The notes beneath the pieces are model-generated. The model was not told the DNA's origin, made no database searches, and saw only the letters and a list, made by a program, of their open reading frames with translations. From NCBI GenBank assembly GCA_028023455.1, contig JAQFVV010012404.1:15423000-15486999 (forward strand): a stretch of 64,000 nt of DNA. The letters are read 5' to 3'. Both the position numbers and the translations under genes were made by a program. Positions 11,151-22,865 of this stretch are shown here, one piece after another. This DNA is from Epiperipatus broadwayi. Its lineage: Eukaryota; Onychophora; Udeonychophora; Euonychophora; Peripatidae. Positions within the stretch are counted from its first letter, which is position 1, and each line of letters starts with the position of its first letter.

Positions 11151-14100
11151 ATATATATATAATATTTTATAATGGGTACTGTATTATATATATATATATT
11201 CTAATCTCCCCCCGTGCATCCTCACCCCAAAATATATTGTTTATTACGAATATTACGGGTTCTAGCTCAGTTAACAAATAAATAAATGAAATATTCCGTA
11301 TTAATTAAAATGATTACTAGCTCTAATTTCAAAATACAAATACGGTTCAATTTTAAAATGAATTAAACAAATATTTACTATTTTCATGAGACATGGAGTG
11401 ACAATACCGGGAACGAGATAGACTACATTGAACCATTATCCCCACGATACTACCTCAATGGCATAAGAACACTATCCCCCCTTTTTACTATACCAAATGA
11501 CTAACTCATAGTATTCTTACAACTTTCTGAGCTCTATTCACTACGATTAAAATAATAATCATATCTTAATCTTCTTTATAACAAGAATCTAGCTCAATTA
11601 AATAAAATGAAGTAAAATAAAATAAAATCTCAGGTTCATAAATTGTATTCTAACTGATTTAAAATTACGGTAGTAAAATATGAAAAGGGAATTTTATGTC
11701 ATAATCTACTACACAGCAACTAACAATAATAAAAATAATAATAACAATAATAAATATAATATAATCTTATTTCTTCCTAAATGAAATAAATAAATACGTA
11801 CGTGGTAGTATTTTAATAATCTGACAACAGAATACGTGTGGCAACATTAGCATATAATTAAATGTAATATTGTGGCAACCGACTTATGACCAATAAATAA
11901 TATAAAATTATGATCTTTTAATTTTAACATACCAATAAATTCTCAAAATTATTATAACACTTTTATGTTTACCTTTTGTACAAAATTTATATGTCTGTTT
12001 CAATTATAAATGTATCGTGATTTCATGCATCCATGTGGAGAAATAACAACTCGGACACAAAACTTTAAAACAAATTTAAAACAAAGTTTATTAACAACAT
12101 AAATAAATTAACAATATTTTTACACTACATACATTGGATATCCCTTACTTTCATATCTCAACTTAGTTTATTAGTTTATAAAATGAATTCAAAATATTAT
12201 TTACTTTTCCTAGTTAAATCTTATTTTTTTAAACACTTAAGAAAATACAGTATTATTACTTGATTTATTATTATGGTTGGCTTATTACAAAATGCATTTC
12301 TTAGATGATTATCACAAACACTTTTCATCCCTAATATTATTAAAATTATATTTTTTACAAAATTTACATTCGTAGTAAAATTCTACAAAATAACAAATTT
12401 TAGTTTTATATTGGTTGTATGGAATCTTACAAAGTCAAAACATTGTTCTACATTCGGTATTAGGTTTTATTTGTTCATTATCCGATGTTTATTAATCCTA
12501 ATATTCTCATTCAAGCCTTACTTCGGATGATATAATTACAACTATTAATATACCATGCACAAGTATGTTTATTATACCCTATTGAACTATTTTCTTAATA
12601 AATATGCAATACTTATTTTCTAAATATTATAAAAAAAAATTCATTCAAATTTTATTATCACTTTTAAAATACTTGGTTTAGATCTCTTTTCAAAATCTTA
12701 TATTCATTTCTGAATTAATTTTACAATGTATTATATGATTCTTTCTCTCTTTATGATATTTTGGACTTTCAATTTTAAAGTTACACAATTCTATACATTC
12801 CAGCAAATAAACTATTCTTACATAAACGATAACATATCTTCAGTTCTATTTTATTCATTATTTCTTTGAAAATATCTTTCTGACCGATGCAGATTCACAA
12901 AATAAGGATAGCGAAGATAGATGCATAGGATCAAAATACAACTAGAATATTACTCGTCATATATCTTGACAATCATGGCACAGTGCGTTAAAAGACAATA
13001 TAGAGGAGTGACCTTTACTTGTCTACTAACCTCTATTATAGGAACGATGTTAACGTTATTTCTTCAGCTTTATTATAACATCAAAAGTTTAAAGATATAC
13101 AAAACACTGTCCAAACTATATGTGTTCAGTCATAGGGCTTAGTTAACTATACTGAAATCACACAAAACTAAATATGATCCAAATCCTTTATTTTTCCTAT
13201 TTCTTAAAAAAAAAACATCATCTTGGTTTCCTCTCCACTAGTACTTCCAAGTCACTATCCGATCTTATTTCTCAAGATTTTTTCTATACTGTACATCGAC
13301 AAATACATATCTGCATTACTAACAATAATAAAATTCATTTATTTTAAAACTATTCCACTGTTCTATAAGACAGCTTGCTTACTACTTTCCTCCGTATATT
13401 TAGTCATACAAATTACTTAAATATCTGAATACTTTATCACATGAAAGTTCAAAAGAATCACACAATTGTTATGTTAAATTATATGATTAATATACTTTAA
13501 AAAATTATTGCATGCATATTCCGAATTACTCCTATCTCATTATATGTTAAAAATGTTGTATAAAATGTGTACATATAATTTAAACTTTCACACTTCATTC
13601 TTAGGTCAATAGATGATCTAAAAAAAACACATTATGCATTATAAATACTATTAAAATTACCAAAACGACCTTTATCTCCTCGATCGCGTTCCGTAGGCTT
13701 CACCATCCATTTGATCCTTGTAGATATAAGATTCACATCCATACACTTTATTTTAAACACTATTTCTATAATTTTATCAAGCTATTATATTTAAATTTTA
13801 ATATTACTAAATTTATGTTTTATGTTTTCCCTAATCTCACATAACATTTTATATTCTAAAATAAATTAGTAAAAAATATTTAAATTATATTTACTGTACT
13901 TCTTTATCAAACTTTCTTGAAAACCGTTCATACTAAAGTTAAAAAAATGTTTATTATTTCTTCTTCAGTCACTTAATGTTTTTCTCCCTGCTTGTTCAAT
14001 TTTAAGGTAAAACAAATATTGCTCTGTTTAATAAATATTCATAGATGACAATCCTTGGTTTTTTATAATATTTAATACAATTATTAATTATGATATCAAT

Positions 14101-14725
14101 TAATCCCGTAAAGAAAACTTCTAAATATTCTCTTCTAATATTTCTTGCTAATATTTTCTCCCACATGACTTTTACGATGCATCTTCTCAGTACTTTGATT
14201 TAAATATTCAATAAAACTTTTCGGTTTCCATGGATTCATTTCATTAAGTAAATTAGATTTATAGTTTCCAAATCTTTATCTTTATTAATCATTTCTCTAA
14301 AGAACACTTTATAATATTTTTAATTCTTCTTAGAGAAAGTTTTTCTGTTCCTTTTTCATAAAAAAACACAATAGCTCTTTCATATTATTATTCTGTAACT
14401 TTTTTCCTTCTTTTAAAATTCTGGTACTATATACTTTATAATGTTTCCTTTAAAAAGACAAACATTCTTTCTCCATTATAACTTTTACATAATTTTTTCT
14501 TTATGATATACGCATCTTAATTTTTCCATAGAGAAGAATAAAAAAACTTCAGAGTAGCTTTATAAATTTGTGCGTCATAATTTTTCCTGACGGCAAGTAA
14601 CTTCTCTTTTAAGTTTTCCGTATAACGTCCAAATTATATTCCTCTGAGTTACAATAATAAGTTTCTGGTTGAGCATAAACAAAGCTGTATCAAGGCACTT
14701 TACAAATATTTTTCCTTTATCATAA
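11151..14725. other. long AT-rich stretch, no gene recognised
   Basis: A TA microsatellite (11187-11200) follows the Penelope-like arm. A CpG-containing patch at 11205-11480 is GC-richer. Plus-strand open frames at 12921-13142 and 13223-13420 show no motifs. From about 13700 to 14720 the plus strand is T-rich and the minus strand reads as K/E/R-rich peptide interrupted by many stops. This could be decayed retroelement coding sequence, but I recognise no domain. Confidence 0.4.
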
Positions 14726-15409
14726 CTTCTATATACTGTTTTCTGTAGTACTTCCATTTTTACACCCCCACCTAGCAAGATCAAGTTTTTAAATAAACTA
14801 TTACAACATATTAACAGGAATCCAACCAACAATGAGTTCAGCACAAAGATTGATTATTGGACTGCACATCAAATCCTGAACAAGATGGACACTCAATTAT
14901 CTCTTAACAGTTTTCTCAACATAAACAATAAAGCAATTATTACTAAATATAAGTACTGGAATCTCGAACAGAAATACCTAGATTTCATGATTAAAATCAA
15001 TTTAGAGGCCTTGCCCATTAATCAATTTCTCTCAAGGAAAATGCGATATGCAAAAATAGACCCTGTGTGCTCCATCTGCAACAGAGAGGAAGAAACAATG
15101 AATCATTTTTTGCTGAACTGCTCATCACTGACAAAATATAGGCAACTGATCACCACAATCTCACACAACAATAGAATTACCATCAATACCTTAATTGACA
15201 GTTTTTCAAAAGGTTTTTTCCCAACAATCAGGATTTCTATTTATCTGCTATTTATATTATGGTTCATTAGATGCCACTTTGTATTTAACCCGACTTCCCG
15301 CAAATTGGAGTCACTGTTCCTAAATAAATTGGAGAAAATTAAAACTAGGGACCGGCTCATTGCCCCAGTTGACATAGTGGCAGCAACCTGGAGTCTAATA
15401 AAACTTTAG
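14726..15409 (+). pseudogene. LINE ORF2 carboxy-terminal region with zinc motif
   Basis: The frame is open from 14726 to a TAG at 15407-15409. The 174-residue part from the Met at 14885 includes the run PVCSICNREEETMNHFLLNC, whose C-x2-C...H-x4-C pattern is the zinc-ribbon-like motif found at the end of ORF2 in many non-LTR retrotransposons. It is followed by a hydrophobic, Trp-containing stretch (LLFILWFIRCHFVFN) and a basic tail, also typical of that region. No RT motifs precede it, so this is a 5'-truncated insertion, the usual outcome of target-primed reverse transcription. The frame is undamaged, which suggests a fairly recent insertion. A 29-bp tandem repeat downstream may be its 3' tail. 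The clade is not resolved. Confidence 0.65.
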
Positions 15410-15660
15410 CTCTAATCAAATATAAATAGATGTAGTAATCGAAAAAGAAGAGTTAAAAATTGTTTCTACTAACTCAAGCAAGAAAACACTAAACTACCAC
15501 AAAATTAGGAATGAATAGTTGCAAGTCATTAATTGGATAATAAAAACATAATTGCAAACAATTGTAATACTACAAGTAACAGTGACTATCAAACATTTAT
15601 TAAACTTAATAATCACACAAAACTTTAATTTAAGATGAATAAAGGAAAAAAATGTGAAAC
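15410..15660 (+). other. probable LINE 3' untranslated region
   Basis: AT-rich sequence between the LINE stop codon and the 29-bp tandem repeat. It is assigned by position only. Confidence 0.35.
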
Positions 15661-15779
15661 CAGATTGTAAAATAATATTATGTACACTTTTCATTGTAAA
15701 ATTATATCATATATATATTTCATTGTAAAATCAAATCATGTATATATTTCATTGTAGAATCAAATCATGTATATTTTTA
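15661..15779 (+). repeat. 29-bp tandem repeat, four copies
   Basis: The unit contains cattgtaaaatcaaatcatg followed by tatatattt. The motif attgta recurs near 15664, 15693, 15722 and 15751, an exact 29-bp spacing. The first copy is the most diverged and the last two differ by a single change in their first half. It lies about 250 bp after the LINE stop codon and could be a tandem 3' tail of that element. Confidence 0.8.
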
Positions 15780-15800
15780 TGTAATAAATTAATTTTAAAA

Positions 15801-15817
15801 CTACTACTACTACTACT

Positions 15818-15854
<37 letters not shown>

Positions 15855-15855
15855 A

Positions 15856-15890
<35 letters not shown>
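15801..15890. repeat. compound triplet microsatellite (CTA)n(CAG)n(TAG)n
   Basis: A run of CTA triplets is followed by about seven GCA/CAG triplets and then about 16 TAG/GTA triplets with one interruption (gtaata, 15851-15856). CTA and TAG are reverse complements, so the flanking blocks can pair and leave the CAG block as a loop. The open frame across it (15738-15926) is an artefact of triplet periodicity. Confidence 0.9.
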
Positions 15891-16910
15891 AAAAATCTCA
15901 CTAACTCTTTAAAATGGGTTTCATGAAGTTAATATAATAATCAATAAAGATTATTATATTAAATGTTTGTTATCTTATAAAATCAAATAAATAAATAAAA
16001 TAAAATTGAAGACTTCATTTAGTTTAATATAAAACATAATAATTATTTATTTAACAAATAAATAACTTAAACTTGATAATATATAAGAATTATTTATATA
16101 TCTACTACCTTATATTAAAAATATAAATATATTCTATTTACCCATGGTAGATATATTTTTTAACTTACAACACTAAATGATTTTATAACATATAAAATAT
16201 TAGTATCTAAATATTAAGAGTACTATATTAACACTAATGTACAAATAATTAGATTAATATATATATATATATGTGATGCAAAGACCCTCATTGTACAATA
16301 GGCTAATCATGATGAGAGTGAAGAATGTAGAAATGCAAGCACATTAATGAGAATAATTGTTATTGTACTGTTTTCTGTAGCAGTATGACTGTGCAACTTG
16401 AGAAAGAATGTTCAGCATGTGAAGGTAAGCAGCACCATAAGCAGGTTACATCTTTAAGAAAATTTATCTGTAAATTTATGCCGGTCTGCAAAATCTTATC
16501 CTTATTTTTGCCAGTCCGCAGGTGTGAAAAGGTTGAAGACCATTGAAATAAACCACTGATACTCCAATAACTTTATCTTTGCATTTGATAGTAAAAAATA
16601 AAAATAAAAAGGCTTTGACAGATTTAAATAATTAGAAATTAAGAATTTAATTCTAACTAAATTACCAAAATGGCAGTGCATAAACATTAAAAGTATATAA
16701 TTTAAAAAATAACAGACTCTTTATTCAGAAGTAAATATGCTTTGGCACTTGTGCAAAGCCTCCTTTGTTAATCCTACTTAAAAAGATGTTTTATCATATA
16801 TTTTTTTACTTGTGCATTCTTTCATTTGTAAAATTATTAAATATTGGTTTCTTAAAAAATATTAAAAATTAATCAAATAATTTATTGATATCAAATAGAA
16901 ATCATTTACT
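15891..16910. other. AT-rich sequence, no recognised feature
   Basis: Ordinary AT-rich DNA with a TA microsatellite at 16258-16271 and a somewhat GC-richer patch at 16270-16560 that may be an old repeat. The minus-strand frame at 16502-16687 has no motif. Confidence 0.45.
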
Positions 16911-17082
16911 AACAATAACTTTCAACAAAGCAAAACTCTCCATACAGTATTGCCACCCTGTGCCAACCAGAGTAATCAATGATTGCCAGAAGGGTGGCAA
17001 TACTGTATGGAGAGTTTTGCTTTGTTTATAAATAATTATGTGCTAGTATAAGATAGTGATCATGTGATGAACAATAACTTTC
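16911..17082. mobile_element. hairpin element: perfect 36-bp inverted repeat inside 13-bp direct repeats
   Basis: The arms are 16924-16959 and 16991-17026 (aacaaagcaaaactctcc... and its exact complement), 36 of 36 matched, with a 31-nt loop. The whole is bracketed by the 13-bp direct repeat aacaataactttc at 16911-16923 and 17070-17082, which looks like a target-site duplication. The left arm abuts its direct repeat, but 43 bp separate the right arm from the other one, so the element is asymmetric and unlike a standard TIR transposon. Perfect pairing suggests a recent origin. The element at 54.3 kb has the same layout. Confidence 0.7.
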
Positions 17083-17799
17083 TTAATATTTTTTATTTTT
17101 TTAAAATTAAAAGTTAATTTTTAAATTTTAAGGAATATTTTTATTGTTTGAATTGTACTTTACATTTAAATTGTTTTAAATACATTATTCAAGGAAATAT
17201 ATATATATATATTTTAAATATTTGTTTTGTCTGAGAACTAAATTTATGTATTGTGTTTTGTTAATGTATTTCTAATTTTTTGTTTTTTTATTTATTTGTA
17301 AAGTTGAAATTTTATTTTCCAAAATATATCCATTTTTGAATTAATGCTTTTAGTCAAATTCTTCAAAAATATAAATATAAAATATAAAAGCTTTTTTTAA
17401 AAAAAAATAAAACACTAAGAAAATCAATGTCCCATTACAGTAGTAAAAAATCAACTGGTTAAAACATATAATAACAAGTGAAAAGATTAGGAAATTATTG
17501 CCTAATATAACATACCATTTGTATATTTTTCATCTCTATTACTTTTTTCTACATTTTATTTTCAACTAGTTATTATTTCTTAATTTATCAAATTACATGT
17601 CCTACTGTAGAAATCATGTTTATGGTTACGGTTAGAGATAAATCTGTTTTTTGGCTCCTGCTTTAAAAACCATTATCATAATTCTTTACAAAGTGCTTTC
17701 CACTGCTAACAATTCATTTTCTATTTACTAAGTTCTCTCAATGATCATAATTATTTAACTACATTCCAATTACTTTAATGAAACATTTGCCTAATCCTG
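17083..17799. other. AT-rich sequence, no recognised feature
   Basis: T- and A-rich DNA with a TA microsatellite at 17196-17211. The part after about 17600 may already be decayed LINE sequence continuous with the next feature, but no motif is clear. Confidence 0.4.
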
Positions 17800-18130
17800 T
17801 CTAATTTTTCTCCTTGAAATTATTATCCTTGGTGACATTAATGCTCATAATGTAAACCATCTTAAATATTCTTGTCACAATGATTCTGTACCTGGTAGAA
17901 TCTCAGGTACTAAACTGTTCTCAAAGTGTTAATTCAACCCTACTGTAATATAGCTTTCCACATGTAACATTTTTCAAATCTTTCTTAATAGCAATTCTAA
18001 ACGTTAATGTTTCTAATGTGATAATACAAAGTCATTCAGATCATTGTCTAATCCTTGCAGATATTATTAAGCCAATTTTAAATTATCTTGATATATATAG
18101 GTTAATTGAATCTGTTATAACTCTATTTTT
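17800..18130 (+). pseudogene. decayed LINE apurinic-like endonuclease fragment
   Basis: From about 17812 one frame gives FLLEIIILGDINAHN, matching the G-D-F-N-x-H block of the APE-type endonuclease of non-LTR retrotransposons, followed by SCHNDSVPGRI and then a stop. About 200 bp further on, at 18027-18065, a frame gives QSHSDHCLILAD, matching the terminal S-D-H catalytic block. The two blocks have the order and approximate spacing expected of the endonuclease. The frame is broken in between. The style (INAHN...SDHCLI) is closest to Jockey/R1-like or CR1-like LINEs, but the clade call is tentative. Confidence 0.55.
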
Positions 18131-19506
18131 TTCAAATGACTGACTACTGCTTTAAATTTGCATAACTACTAATATTAAAATTAAAAAACTTAGTATAGGA
18201 TGGTCATTCACAGATTAATCACTGGATTAAAAATCATATTCAAAATAAGGTTTAATAAACAAAGTTTTAATGCAGTGCAGCTCAAAAAATTTATCTCTTA
18301 ATAAATGCAAAAAATCCCAATTCATTATCCTGTACTCTATAAGTTAAGCAGGCTCCAATAAACTATACTCGAGCAATGATTTATAAATGGAAAGTAGTTC
18401 ATTTTCATTTGTTTTCAATAATAAAAATTTATAATTTTTCAAGAAAATATTATTTACCTTGCCCTCATCATTATAATGTTTCTTATTCATCTATTTTTGA
18501 TGACACTGTTAGCTTCTTATCAATCAAATGTGTACTCAATCTTGATACCACTTATGAAATTCTGAAGAAACATTGAACTTATAAATTCTTGTTGACATGC
18601 ATTTTTAATAACTTTTTTAAAAATAAATTCCAAATATTTTCCTACTGTTCCAAGTTTCCTATAATCATATTAAAAAAAACTCCTCATTAACAACATATTA
18701 TTGTTGTATTCCTTCTATTTATCTAAAATTAGAGAGAAAAAAAAAAATTCAATTATCATTTTATTTTATTTTCTTTAAATGGCAAGGCATTATTATTTTC
18801 AAACATTTTAAGGTTCTTTAAGCATATTTAAGTTATTTATAGAATGATAATTCGAAATTTGTAAAAGTTTGTAGGAGTGTATAACAAACTTGAAAGATTT
18901 GATTGGTTACAGAGTTTATGCACTAAGAAATTCATGGAAAATAGCAGATATGTCTAAAGTGTTTGTTTTTAAGCACTCTTAAGTTCTCTCCATATAATCT
19001 TTCAATTGAATTCTGCAAATAAATATCTGATTCTGCTTTGAAATCATTAAACAGATGTCATTTTTTTCTTTTTTAATACTTAAGTTTTCTGTTTTATCTT
19101 CATTTTTTCCTTCTTCTGTATGTAAACAATTTCACATAAAACTAATCCAACAAACATTTCTGCCAGAAATAGTGACAATCTAACATATCTACTGAACATC
19201 AATCTTTATCTTTTGTCTATTCATATAAAAAATGACAGATATTTCTATTAGACAAAAGTCTATAATGTTTACAAAATTAATTTACTTTTTATTTTATTAA
19301 AAAAAATTGATTTCTCATTTCTTTAAAATGTCATAAAGCAAACTTCTTCCAATTTAATTTTTGACTATAGATTTCTTTACATTTTTCTTTTCCTGATATA
19401 TTTCCTTTTTTGTCTAAGTATTCTGGCCACAGATTTAGTTTTAATATTTATAATTAAAGATTATTTCTCTGATGTGCAAACAGTAAATATGTTAATCTAC
19501 TGAATA
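18131..19506 (+). other. possible decayed LINE interior
   Basis: This lies between the endonuclease fragment and an RT-like segment on the same strand, at a distance compatible with one degraded element. I see no recognisable motif in it. The open frame at 18376-18576 is short and unconvincing. Confidence 0.3.
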
Positions 19507-19780
19507 TTGTTTCTACCATTAAGGCCCAGTACATCAATCTATTTTTTCATTTACATTCTTTCCAAAATCAATGATTCATATCTTAGTTATTTCCATCATC
19601 CATTTTATAGAAATATTCTACTTCATGTCTTTGTCTTCTATATAGACAGCATCATAATCATTTCTTTTTTTAACTATCACACACAAACTACTCTTCAAAA
19701 CACATTTTCTTCATGGTCATATAACTTCAGCTTACTCAATTATGGCAAAAAAAAAAAGTATGCTGCTGAAATCATGTGAT
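19507..19780 (+). pseudogene. possible decayed RT segment of the same LINE
   Basis: A 90-codon frame contains FIYILSKINDSYL and then FVFYIDSIIIISFFN followed by TTLQNTFSSWSYNFSLLN. The order resembles the RT segment running from the L-F-N-x-Y-I block to the Y/F-x-D-D catalytic block (here YIDS, second Asp lost) and the following alpha-helical segment. The resemblance is weak and comes from one frame. Its position 1.5 kb after the endonuclease fragment on the same strand supports it. If correct it is inactive. Confidence 0.3.
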
Positions 19781-21728
19781 AAAAATCATGTAATATTTCA
19801 ATGATAAAGTAAACTATAATTAATTTTTATACTATTAAAAATATATTGTATTAATTGTTTTTCAATAGAAAAAATTATATTTCAAGTTCATAACTATAAT
19901 ACAGAGATGGCAATTAAAAATACCCTCCTTTAAAATATTATCATGGTGATTTACTGAATATTTAAAGATTTCAGTTTATTTTTCTTATTATTTTAGATAT
20001 TTTATCTGTAAATCAAAATCTAGCCTATTTAAATGAATCTTTAGATTACTCAGTATCAGTTCGATTCAATTCATTCATGGTAAAATCTGAACAACAATTA
20101 AACATTTCCTTAATGGATTTTATCAAGAAATTTAATTTCCTTTACATATTTACAAAGCTGTAATTTATAGTTTTAATTTTAAAAAACACAAAAGAAAACT
20201 GTTAAAAATATTACTATATTTTGTAGTAAAAAGATTCAAATTGCTATGCTGTTAATTTAATTTCAGCTTAAAAGCACATTACTAAATGGAATTAATGCAT
20301 GTTAATTGCTATCTTTTTCTTCTTGAAAAATCAAAGGCAGACTCTGGCAGACTTATTAAAAAAAAATAGTGTAGTTGTATTTATTCAAGGCAGAAACACT
20401 GACTAACTTAGCAAATTAAATTTATTTTTTATCCATAAAAGTTAAAACTAGATTAAATCACATAAAAAATTTTCATTTCAAGTTTCTTTAATTACTTCTT
20501 GCATTAATGTAAACATGTCTATTAATGTATAACTGGAGCAAATGAAAGAATGAAAAAAAAATCTCCAAACTAGCTATATATATATATTAAATTTTGTTTA
20601 ATCATAATCTACAACAATATCTGATAAGCATTATACAAAAAAACACTTTTATGATCCCAAACCTGACGCATGTGTGTGAACTATAATATTTTAAATTTTT
20701 TTTGAATAATGGCAGAAGATAGAAGTTAAAAACTGTGAAATATTAACTGAAAATTAAGATAACTGCTAAAGTAGGTTTTTTTCATTATTTAATCTTGAAA
20801 AAAAATCCATTGCTTCATTATGTTACTTTGGTAAATTGTATAAGTCTTTCTAAAAATAATATAGTGAAAACATACTGCTACTACTGTGAACGTGTTTGAT
20901 TACATGCTTATCGCAAACTCTCCACTTCATGATTATTTGAGTGCTGCTATATCATTATATATATATATAAACATTAAATTAAACATAACTCAATGTATAT
21001 ATGTAAACAAAGGGAAAAATCATCCTTCATCAGGCTATGAATTAAAAGAATTTAAATGTTGAAAAAAGGATCAGGAATAGAATGAATCCATTTATTTTTG
21101 GAGCTCTAATGATTATAAGCATACTTTTGCAACACTGTGGGTAATTCAGAGTGAAATTAATTTATCAGTCAGATGGAATATGGCATTTAAATGTTATTAA
21201 ACTAATAATCAATTATACAAGGCTGGAGAAAAAATCTTTTAAAACCTTCATTGTAATAATTAAATAAGATTTAATACATAAATATTAAACATAACTCATA
21301 AGCAAATATCTCAAGTCAATTCTATAAAAGTCATAAAAATTTTGAGTGCAAAACAATGAGAAGGCATGGTCTTTAGTTTTTTTTAAATAGATAGTGAGGA
21401 TTGCTGTTCTAAGCCCCAGAATATAGAATGTGAAAAGTATTATGCAATATAGCATGAAACTATCTTTATTCTTGCATTATTTTCAAACAAAACATGTCAT
21501 CTCTACAAATAAGGAATACATTTTTCCATCTCCAAGTGAAACATCAATGGCAAGTTTACTACTATATTAAAAAATTAAATTTCTTCTGATATAAAAGATG
21601 GGTACTTGAGTATTAAAAGCTGCAATGTAAGAAAAATAGGAGGCCTTTTCACACTCACAATAAATGTGTAATGTCACGATGATGTCAAAGTGAAAAAAAA
21701 AAATCCCTGCGAGTATACGTGAAAATGT
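19781..21728. other. AT-rich sequence, no recognised feature
   Basis: Ordinary AT-rich DNA with TA microsatellites at 20576-20587 and 20957-20969. No coding or structured repeat signal is seen. Confidence 0.45.
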
Positions 21729-21885
21729 GTTTTTTTTAATCAACACAATTTGTTTTGTTTTTTTAATACTTCGAGATTTTCAGTTATTTGTCGTATTTTT
21801 CATCAGGCAATTGTTTTTTTTATCAACAAGACTTTTTTTTTGTAATACTTCGACATTTTCAGTTATTTGTCATAATTTTCATTAA
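21729..21885. repeat. 79-bp tandem duplication
   Basis: The block containing aatacttcga(g/c)attttcag then ttatttgtc(g/a)ta and ttttcat occurs at 21765 and again at 21844, 79 bp apart. Each copy is preceded by a T-run with atcaaca. By eye the copies match at roughly 80-85% with small indels in the T-runs. Confidence 0.7.
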
Positions 21886-22335
21886 TGTTTAAGGTTGCGA
21901 CATTCGCAAGGGGATGTGGATGTTTGGTGGTTTATGTAGGGAAACAGACAAATGATTTATATAAAAATTTAATAAAAGCATAGTAATTAATATGGATTTT
22001 TTTTGTAGTTTTGGTTTAATTTCTTTATAAAAAAAGACGTTTATTAGCAATTTATGAAAATCCCAGCATACTTTGCAATCACATGGTTTCATTTTCGGAA
22101 CAAAAATTTTTACTGCAGATCTCCATATTCTGTGGTAATAGTATTAAGAAATCTTTCTTTTTAACACATAAATTCCTGTTATATATTATATGGTAAGTGT
22201 TGTAGGATTGTAATTAATGTATTTTTATTCAAATTACTTAAAAATCAAAATCATTTACTGTTTGTTTGGTATATATTTAAAATAACAATTTTTTTGATTA
22301 ATGACATCATTATTGTAATATCCCATTTTATTTTT

Positions 22336-22580
22336 TATTTTAAATGTCATTCTTAAAAGTTGTTAGTTTTTTAAAGTCACATCGTTTTTTTTTCAAGTAA
22401 CTTTTTTTTTTGTTAATGTTGAAAGTTGCACATATTTGTCAAAGTTGCATTTTTTTTCTTTGGAAACATGTTAAATGTCATTCTTAAAAGTTGTTTGTTA
22501 ATATTGAAAGTTGTACATATTTGTGAAAGTCGCATTTATTTTATATGTCATTCTTAAAAGTTTTTTAACTAATGTTGCAA
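22336..22580. repeat. degenerate ~65-bp tandem repeat, three to four units
   Basis: The sequence atgtcattcttaaaagtt recurs near 22345, 22474 and 22535, alternating with (a/g)ttgaaagttg(c/t)acatatttgt at 22420 and 22503. The second unit in the series lacks the first motif. The region lies directly left of the fold-back element at 22.6 kb. Confidence 0.65.
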
Positions 22581-22616
22581 ATTTTACTATTTTTTTACTT
22601 TTACTTATTTTTAGTT

Positions 22617-22865
22617 CTGCAACATGGTGCATGTATGAAACCTACTGTGCCTGTTGACACTCATATCAACCTCCAAATAACTTTATAATTCTTGCCAAAA
22701 TACCATGTACAAGATCCGTGTACACATTCTTTTTTGCCAAAGAAAGTTGTGTACAAGATCCGTGTATACGTTATTTTGGTCAGATCACAAAATTACAAAG
22801 TCATCAGCAGATTGATACGAATGTGAACAGGCACAGTAGATCTAATACATGCTCCATGTTGCAGC
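22617..22865. mobile_element. fold-back element with ~100-bp imperfect terminal inverted repeats
   Basis: The left end ctgcaacatggtgcatgta is the imperfect complement of the right end tacatgctccatgttgcag. The complementarity continues inward through (c)tactgtgcctgtt(g/c)aca and on to ttgccaaaataccatgtac, with about 80% matching. The inner part holds two direct copies of gtacaagatccgtgta at 22708 and 22751, which are themselves near-palindromic. No open frame is present, so this is a non-autonomous MITE or fold-back element. No clear target-site duplication is seen. Confidence 0.7.

Noticed and set aside
13700-14720. Minus-strand frame that would be open if TAA and TAG were read as Gln
   Set aside because: Other coding fragments in the window use standard stops, and the peptide shows no domain. 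A decayed, A-rich sequence explains it.
15738-15926. 62-codon plus-strand frame with Ala and Val runs
   Set aside because: Translation of the triplet microsatellite, not a protein.
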